Positions 59,811 to 64,000 of a stretch of 64,000 nucleotides of DNA are shown here, piece after piece. The translations under genes were made by a program, and so were the position numbers. How positions within the stretch are numbered: the first letter of the stretch is position 1; every line of letters starts with the position of its first letter. The notes beneath the pieces were generated by a model. It was not told the origin of the DNA. It saw only the letters and a program-made list of their open reading frames with translations, and did no database searches. This stretch comes from Anaerorhabdus sp964386325 (lineage in GTDB: Bacteria; Bacillota_I; Bacilli_A; Erysipelotrichales; Erysipelotrichaceae). The stretch covers positions 310,001 through 374,000 of the forward strand of contig CAYLQY010000001.1 of assembly GCA_964386325.1 (NCBI GenBank), in the 5' to 3' direction.

Positions 59811-60720
59811 CAGTTTCATCTCCTTTAGTAATTTCAATAAATGCATCATTCATAGAACCATGAACGACTTCAAAACTTTCAATGAATGGTTCAATTTCTT
59901 GTAGTAGTGGAATTGTTTTCTTTGTATCTTTAATCGTAGCGATAATCAAATTATTTTTGATAATAAAGGAATAACCGTATTTGTCTAATAAGTATTGAAC
60001 TTGCATAGAATCAATAGGCTTAATACGCAATGTATCTTGACTGAATTTTTCTTTTAAATCATATGGTGTACCTTGTGCAATAATTTTTCCGTGATTAATA
60101 ATGACAATATAATCAGACGTAGCTGCTTCTTCCATATAATGTGTAGTTAGGAAGATGGTCATTTGATATTCTTTTTGTAATTTAGAAATAGTTGACCAAA
60201 CAAGTTCTCTTGTTTTTGGATCAAGACCTGTTGTGGGTTCATCCAAGAATAGAATCGTTGGTTTATGAATTAAAGCTCTTGCGATATCCGCTCGTCTTCT
60301 TTGCCCACCTGATAATTTACCATAAGGACGATTGATAAATTCTTGGATATCTGTTGCTTGAATTACAAATTGTAAAGATTGTTTTAATTCTTCATTACTG
60401 AGATTGTAAAGTTTTCCTCGTGTGAGAATATTCTCTTTGACAGTTAGTAAAGGGTCAAGGATACTTTCTTGAAATACTACGCCAATCTTGGAACGAATTT
60501 TGTCATCATCAATTCCTAATACACAATTATCAATAATTACATTTCCAGAATTTTTTTGTAGTAATGTACATAACATATTGATGGTTGTTGATTTGCCAGC
60601 GCCATTTGTACCTAAAAAGGAAAATAACTTTCCTTTTTCAACATAAAAACTAATATCATCAACGGCATTGATGTCTTTGAATGTTTTCTTTAAATTTTCT
60701 ATTGATATAATTTTTTCCAT
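59803..60720 (-). CDS. ABC exporter ATP-binding protein (DrrA-like)
   Basis: A 305-residue ATPase: Walker A LGTNGAGKSTTI (about 38-49), the Q-loop VVFQES, signature KLSGGQRRRADIARAL (about 134-149), Walker B ILFLDEPTTGLDP (about 155-167) and switch LTTHYMEEA. A C-terminal extension of about 80 residues is typical of DrrA-type exporters. I used the ATG at 60720, about 8 bases after GAGGTGAT; the GTG three codons earlier is within that site. It is translationally coupled to the permease. Substrate unknown; antimicrobial export or immunity is a reasonable guess from the family and the LytTR context. Confidence 0.88.
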   Translation of the reverse strand: MEKIISIENLKKTFKDINAVDDISFYVEKGKLFSFLGTNGAGKSTTINMLCTLLQKNSGNVIIDNCVLGIDDDKIRSKIGVVFQESILDPLLTVKENILTRGKLYNLSNEELKQSLQFVIQATDIQEFINRPYGKLSGGQRRRADIARALIHKPTILFLDEPTTGLDPKTRELVWSTISKLQKEYQMTIFLTTHYMEEAATSDYIVIINHGKIIAQGTPYDLKEKFSQDTLRIKPIDSMQVQYLLDKYGYSFIIKNNLIIATIKDTKKTIPLLQEIEPFIESFEVVHGSMNDAFIEITKGDETDD

Positions 60721-60738
60721 TTCTATCACCTCGTTTGT

Positions 60739-60767
60739 AGTTTATGCGAATTAAAAAAAGGAAACAA
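60739..60767 (-). promoter_or_regulatory. Promoter of the ABC exporter operon
   Basis: On the minus strand, a weak -35 TTGTTT (complement 60762-60767) and -10 TAAACT (complement 60739-60744), 17-bp spacer. The weak -35 fits a need for an activator bound at 60780-60809. Confidence 0.5.
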
Positions 60768-60779
60768 TAGGCTAAGAAG

Positions 60780-60809
60780 TAAGATGACCAAAGATTATGA
60801 TAAGTTGAC
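60780..60809. promoter_or_regulatory. LytTR-type direct-repeat box upstream of the exporter
   Basis: On the plus strand TAAGATGAC (60780-60788), 12 bases, TAAGTTGAC (60801-60809): a 21-bp period, two helical turns, as in known LytTR binding sites. It ends 12 bp upstream of the -35 box. The same two repeats occur in reverse order before the lytTR operon. Confidence 0.75.
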
Positions 60810-60841
60810 TAAAAATATGATTGTCATTTGAGGAAGTAATA

Positions 60842-60871
60842 AAAAAACCTTGTTCCAAATCGAACAAGGTA
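60842..60871 (-). terminator. Terminator of the lytTR-DUF3021 operon
   Basis: ACCTTGTTC pairs with GAACAAGGT; on the minus strand a run of seven Ts follows. Confidence 0.85.
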
Positions 60872-60888
60872 ACTATTATATTTTTAAT

Positions 60889-61302
60889 TTATTCTAATCT
60901 TTTTCTTTTTTTAATCGCTTGATTAATTGATTCAGCCATTTCATTGTTCATATAGACTGTATAAGCATAGGTAAGAGGAAAGCAGAATATCATAGTAGGT
61001 GTTATTTCCCATAAACCGAATAATGAGAATTCGATAATATTGAAATTTGCACATGCGATGAAAACTACGAAATAACAAATGAGAACTCTGATTATCAAAT
61101 CAATTAAAAAAGAGTTGATATCGAAATAGTTTAATATCTTATCAGAAACTTCCATAAGAACAGCGATACAAGTAGAAATGATTAATACTTGAATAACTAC
61201 TTCACCTGTAATTTCAGGCGATAAATCAAAAGGTCTGAAGAATGTGAATAGGAGCATCATAATTGTAAAGCTACCAAATACTATGTTTAATATTTTTTTC
61301 AT
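60889..61302 (-). CDS. DUF3021 four-span membrane protein, partner of LytTR
   Basis: A 137-residue protein with four membrane segments (about 4-22, 33-52, 67-88 and 94-116), beginning MKKILNIVFGSFTIMM as DUF3021 proteins do, and ending in a basic tail IKKRKRLE. In LytTR regulatory systems such as HdrRM and BrsRM of streptococci, a membrane protein encoded beside the LytTR factor holds it inactive; DUF3021 proteins are found in the same position. I start it at 61302 because GAGGA follows the lytTR stop there; the open frame to 61395 lies inside the lytTR gene. Confidence 0.8.
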   Translation of the reverse strand: MKKILNIVFGSFTIMMLLFTFFRPFDLSPEITGEVVIQVLIISTCIAVLMEVSDKILNYFDINSFLIDLIIRVLICYFVVFIACANFNIIEFSLFGLWEITPTMIFCFPLTYAYTVYMNNEMAESINQAIKKRKRLE

Positions 61303-61312
61303 TGATATGTCC

Positions 61313-61750
61313 TCAAAAAATAAACTTTCTTTTAAAATCTTGAATGTAATGTTTGGATACAATTTGTTTTTCGTCATTTTGTAATGAAGCTTCAATGCGT
61401 CCGCTTAATGATGCTTTTACACTCTTTACAACACTGGTATTTAGAATACAACTTTTACTTATTCTTAAAAAGGATGTATCCATTAATAATTCTTCTAGCT
61501 CATACAATTTTTTATTACACTCGTAGACTTCGTGATCCGTGTACAAAAAAACTTGATTATCAACAGCTTCAAAATAATAAATATCCTCTAAAGGTATCGG
61601 AATTGTTAGTCCGTCTTTTTGTGCGTTAATAGAGAAAGAATATAGTTTAATTTGTTCAATTAAACGCTTTAACCGTTCATCCATAATGCCACAAGTTATT
61701 TTTATTTCTGTTTCTTTGATATCAAGCGATTGTTCTATTAGTAATTTCAT
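61313..61750 (-). CDS. LytTR-family DNA-binding transcription factor
   Basis: A 145-residue protein. The N-terminal 45 residues have no receiver domain; the LytTR domain (about 45-145) contains IPLEDIYYFEAVDNQVFLYTDHEVYE, FLRISKSCILNT and the last strand region LQNDEKQIVSKHYIQDFKRKF. Such stand-alone LytTR proteins act with a membrane inhibitor instead of a histidine kinase. The start is ATG 61750, 8 bases after AAGGTG. Its promoter and the exporter promoter share the same repeat pair, so it probably activates both. Confidence 0.88.
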   Translation of the reverse strand: MKLLIEQSLDIKETEIKITCGIMDERLKRLIEQIKLYSFSINAQKDGLTIPIPLEDIYYFEAVDNQVFLYTDHEVYECNKKLYELEELLMDTSFLRISKSCILNTSVVKSVKASLSGRIEASLQNDEKQIVSKHYIQDFKRKFIF

Positions 61751-61770
61751 ATCTATCACACCTTGGTTTT

Positions 61771-61799
61771 ATTTTACCAATCTGTAATGATGATTTCAA
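61771..61799 (-). promoter_or_regulatory. Promoter of the lytTR operon
   Basis: On the minus strand, TTGAAA (complement 61794-61799) and an extended -10 TGG-TAAAAT (-10 complement 61771-61776), 17-bp spacer. Confidence 0.65.
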
Positions 61800-61810
61800 A
61801 TTAAACAAGG

Positions 61811-61840
61811 TAAGTTGACTAAAATTGGTTGTAAGATGAC
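61811..61840. promoter_or_regulatory. LytTR-type direct-repeat box upstream of lytTR
   Basis: On the plus strand TAAGTTGAC (61811-61819), 12 bases, TAAGATGAC (61832-61840). It lies 11 bp upstream of the -35 box and directly abuts the stop codon of the DUF402 gene. TAAGTTGACTAAAA is a 14-base identity with the exporter box. Confidence 0.75.
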
Positions 61841-62377
61841 TTATTGCTTGAGGCTAAAATAAGTTTCTTTACAAAAATCCATGAGGATTTGTTGGTTAGT
61901 TGGTTTTCTCAACCAATCCATTAATATATTTGCTGTGCTATAAGATAGTTCAACTTGTTCTTTGGTAATGACACCTTGTGCATACGCATCTTCTAGTTCA
62001 TCCTCATCAAGTAAATCGATTTGTCCATCAGGAAAAAATACAACATCTAGATATAAATCTTCAAAACTAGATTCACCATCAGGAAGGATAATGTTTTTAT
62101 TAGTCATATCAAAATAACATTCTAATAATTCATCATGTTCATTGAACATTGCAGTTATCCAAACATGAGAATCTCTACGAGCGACTTGTAGCCATGAGTA
62201 ACCATTATCGGCGATGCACTTACTAGGCATATCATTGCTGTAGAAAATATAGAGTGGCTTTGCCAGTTTCTGCATTTGTATTAAGCCAGCTTCTGTATTG
62301 TCATCGATTTCTTTTGAACTGAATAGGCATTCTTCAAGTCGCCACCATTCAGATCTTTTCATTGTTTTTGTCTTCAT
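61841..62377 (-). CDS. DUF402 domain protein
   Basis: A 178-residue soluble, acidic protein of the DUF402 family (FomD/nucleoside phosphatase-like barrel). Conserved parts are DNGYSWLQVARRDSHVWITAMF (about 58-79), LLECYFDMTNKN (about 84-95) and YLDVVFFPDGQIDLLDEDEL (about 108-127); the acidic clusters are the likely metal site. Relatives hydrolyse nucleoside di- or triphosphates or related esters; the substrate here is unknown. It lies upstream of the lytTR operon on the same strand, with AAAGGAAG before its ATG. Confidence 0.82.
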   Translation of the reverse strand: MKTKTMKRSEWWRLEECLFSSKEIDDNTEAGLIQMQKLAKPLYIFYSNDMPSKCIADNGYSWLQVARRDSHVWITAMFNEHDELLECYFDMTNKNIILPDGESSFEDLYLDVVFFPDGQIDLLDEDELEDAYAQGVITKEQVELSYSTANILMDWLRKPTNQQILMDFCKETYFSLKQ

Positions 62378-62434
62378 ATTTTTTCTTCCTTTGTCATGCT
62401 ATAATTATATCATTAAAGAGATGGAGGATACCAA

Positions 62435-63331
62435 ATGAAACAAGATTTTCATATGCATTCATTGTACAGCAATGATGGTGAATTTAGTCCAAAAGAATTA
62501 TGTGAATTAGCTCAGAAAAATAATTGTTCAACAATCGCATTAACCGATCATAACTCAGTATATGGCGTTGATGAAATGATAGAAGAAGGAGATAAACTTG
62601 GTATACGAGTAATTCCTGGAATCGAAATAGATACAGAATTCGAAGGAATTGACTTCCATTTGACAGTTTATGATATGGATTATAATGATCCACGTTATGA
62701 AGCAATTACAATTTATTACACAGAACTTGAAAGAAAAACGTCAAAAGAAGCTTTATCTTTATTTGAGGAACATTTTAAAATATTTATAGACCGTATGGAC
62801 TTGATGAAGATTGAAAAAGATGGAATTTTAGTACCAGAAGATTTAGGTGATTACCTTTTAAATAATCCTAAATATGATGATGCTGAATTCTTAAAGGAAT
62901 ATCGTACTGGTGCTTCAAGGAGTGATAATCCATATTTGAATTTTTATTTGGATTACTTTGCTCAAGGTAAAATTGCTTATGTAAAGGATAAAAAGATTGA
63001 TATCGACTCAATCCTTGAGATGGTTGAAGAAACGCATGGTATTGCTGTTGTGGCTCATCCAGGACATAATTTTAACGGTCATTTCGATAGCTTACAAAGA
63101 TTATTAGATAGACCACAAATCAAGGGTATTGAAGCATATAGCAATTATCACACTGAAGATATGACGAAAACATTCCTGGAATATGCTAAGGAAAAGGACT
63201 TAGTTGTTACTTGTGGAAGTGATTTTCATGGTAAAAATAAACCAGCTATTCAACTAGGGCAAATCAAATTTGTACCAGAGGGTTTTGAATCGGGGTTAGT
63301 TGATCTTGTGAAAGTAAACTTTAAAGATTAA
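62435..63331 (+). CDS. PHP-domain phosphoesterase (TrpH / RNase AM-like)
   Basis: A 298-residue protein with metal ligands in HMHSLYSNDGEFSP (6-19), ALTDHNSVYG (about 36-45), GIEIDTEF (about 66-73), VVAHPGHNF (about 206-214) and CGSDFHGKNKP (about 260-270), the order of PHP proteins related to YciV/RNase AM and TrpH. Likely a phosphoesterase or exonuclease acting on short RNA or nucleotides; this is by family only. It has a GGAGGATA site and is divergent from the DUF402 gene. Confidence 0.87.
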   Translation: MKQDFHMHSLYSNDGEFSPKELCELAQKNNCSTIALTDHNSVYGVDEMIEEGDKLGIRVIPGIEIDTEFEGIDFHLTVYDMDYNDPRYEAITIYYTELERKTSKEALSLFEEHFKIFIDRMDLMKIEKDGILVPEDLGDYLLNNPKYDDAEFLKEYRTGASRSDNPYLNFYLDYFAQGKIAYVKDKKIDIDSILEMVEETHGIAVVAHPGHNFNGHFDSLQRLLDRPQIKGIEAYSNYHTEDMTKTFLEYAKEKDLVVTCGSDFHGKNKPAIQLGQIKFVPEGFESGLVDLVKVNFKD

Positions 63332-63398
63332 AACTTTTATTTTGATAGAGACTTTGTTATAATAAATCGGTACTTAGAAGTGAAGGGTGGCGTAAATT

Positions 63399-64000
63399 AT
63401 GGGTAGAGCACATGAAGTGCGAGCTGCATCAATGGCAAAAACTGCAGCAATAAAAACAAAATTATACTCTCGATTTGGAAAAGAACTATATATGGCTGCA
63501 AAAGCAGGTGTTCCTGATCCAGAAATGAACCAAGGTTTAAAAAGAAAAATCGCTGAAGCTAAAGCAAACCAAGTTCCAGCAGATGTAATCAAGAGAGCAA
63601 TTGAAAAAGCGAAGGGTTCTTCAAATGAAAACTATGATGCAGTTCGTTATGAAGGATTTGGACCAGGTGCATCAACAATTGTTATTGATTGTTTAACAGA
63701 TAATGTTAATCGTACAGTAAGTTCTGTTAAAACATGTTTCAATAAAGCTCATGCTAAATTAGGGGTTGCTGGATGTGTATCTCACAGTTATGATACTGTT
63801 GGATTATTCTCATTCTCTTATGAAGAAGAGGAAACAATGTTAGATGCATTAATTACTGCAGAGGTTGATGTTGTTGATTTAGAAATCGAAGAGGGTATCA
63901 TGTCAGTATATACAGCACCAACTGATTTTGGTAAAGCTCAAAAAGCTATTGAAGATTTGATTCCTGAAGTAAAATTTGATGTATGTGAAATTACATTATT
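63399..64000 (+). CDS. YebC/PmpR-family (YeeI-type) regulator, 3' end cut by the window
   Basis: The frame is open from ATG 63399 to the window end, about 200 residues. It starts GRAHEVRAASMAKTAAIKTKLYSRFGKEL and continues MAAKAGVPDPEMNQGLKRKI, ANQVPADVIKRAIEKAKG and YEGFGPGASTIVIDCLTDN, the DUF28/YebC pattern in the YeeI variant. Members are DNA-binding regulators and, by recent work, some help ribosomes pass proline-rich stalls. Domains II and III are visible and the end is missing. Ribosome site GAAGGGTGG. Confidence 0.92.
   Translation, partial: MGRAHEVRAASMAKTAAIKTKLYSRFGKELYMAAKAGVPDPEMNQGLKRKIAEAKANQVPADVIKRAIEKAKGSSNENYDAVRYEGFGPGASTIVIDCLTDNVNRTVSSVKTCFNKAHAKLGVAGCVSHSYDTVGLFSFSYEEEETMLDALITAEVDVVDLEIEEGIMSVYTAPTDFGKAQKAIEDLIPEVKFDVCEITL

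Noticed and set aside
63374..63592. Minus-strand open frame at the right end
   Set aside because: It lies opposite the well-supported YebC/YeeI-family gene and has no ribosome site or family match.

Overview
The window looks like a contiguous piece of chromosome from a low-GC, AT-rich Bacillota bacterium, most likely an Erysipelotrichia-type or Mollicutes-related anaerobe (inference). The signs are strong AGGAGG-type ribosome sites, T-box and M-box leaders, a CIRCE element, a PyrK/PyrD type 1B dihydroorotate dehydrogenase, the arginine deiminase pathway, a fermentative PTS Enzyme I and a Mycoplasma MG284-like protein. I see no rRNA, insertion sequence, prophage or CRISPR array. Two genes are cut by the window edges: an HD-GYP gene at the left and a YebC/YeeI-family gene at the right.

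Layout. 1-3.2 kb: c-di-GMP-type HD-GYP protein, a TIGR02328-type protein, an acetyltransferase and a small membrane peptide. 3.2-9.5 kb: five hydrolase genes (two membrane-anchored alpha/beta hydrolases, a tandem two-domain esterase, an Ntn-type amide hydrolase and a Zn-phospholipase C-like protein). 9.6-11.4 kb: UMF1-type transporter and mscL. 11.4-14.4 kb: Trp T-box leader driving a trpXYZ-type ABC importer. 14.5-19 kb: metallophosphatase, MFS transporter, F420-ligase-like protein and adenosine deaminase. 19-21 kb: an Arg T-box leader, then a tRNA-Arg gene with its own promoter and terminator, then argS. 21-22.6 kb: a small HTH repressor with repeated operators, a membrane partner and a HAD phosphatase. 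22.8-27.6 kb: arcA-arcB-arcC-antiporter. 27.7-31.4 kb: a double-HTH AraC regulator and a P-type ATPase.

31.4-41.1 kb is a phosphate and magnesium block: a Pho-box promoter, pstS (domain order permuted), pstC, pstA (with a large insertion), pstB and phoU; then an M-box riboswitch, a 35-codon leader ORF and mgtA; then phoP-phoR on the other strand. 41-54.4 kb holds a zinc-ribbon membrane protein, CIRCE-controlled hsp20, a secreted Cys-rich mini-gene broken by an in-frame TAG, a lipoprotein, asnA, rimO, a ROK kinase, an M29 aminopeptidase, a DUF2779 nuclease-like protein, hpf, an acyl carrier protein, ptsI and an Alg14/Alg13-like pair. 54.4-58.8 kb is a pyrC-K-D-F-E operon behind an attenuator-like leader.

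59-61.8 kb is the most system-like accessory unit. A LytTR regulator and DUF3021 membrane protein pair lies next to an ABC-2 exporter, and both promoters carry the same two 9-bp repeats, 21 bp apart and in swapped order, directly upstream of the -35 box. This predicts a self-activating LytTR regulatory system whose output is the exporter. All coordinates, motifs and spacings were read by eye; family names come from recognised motifs, not from database searches.
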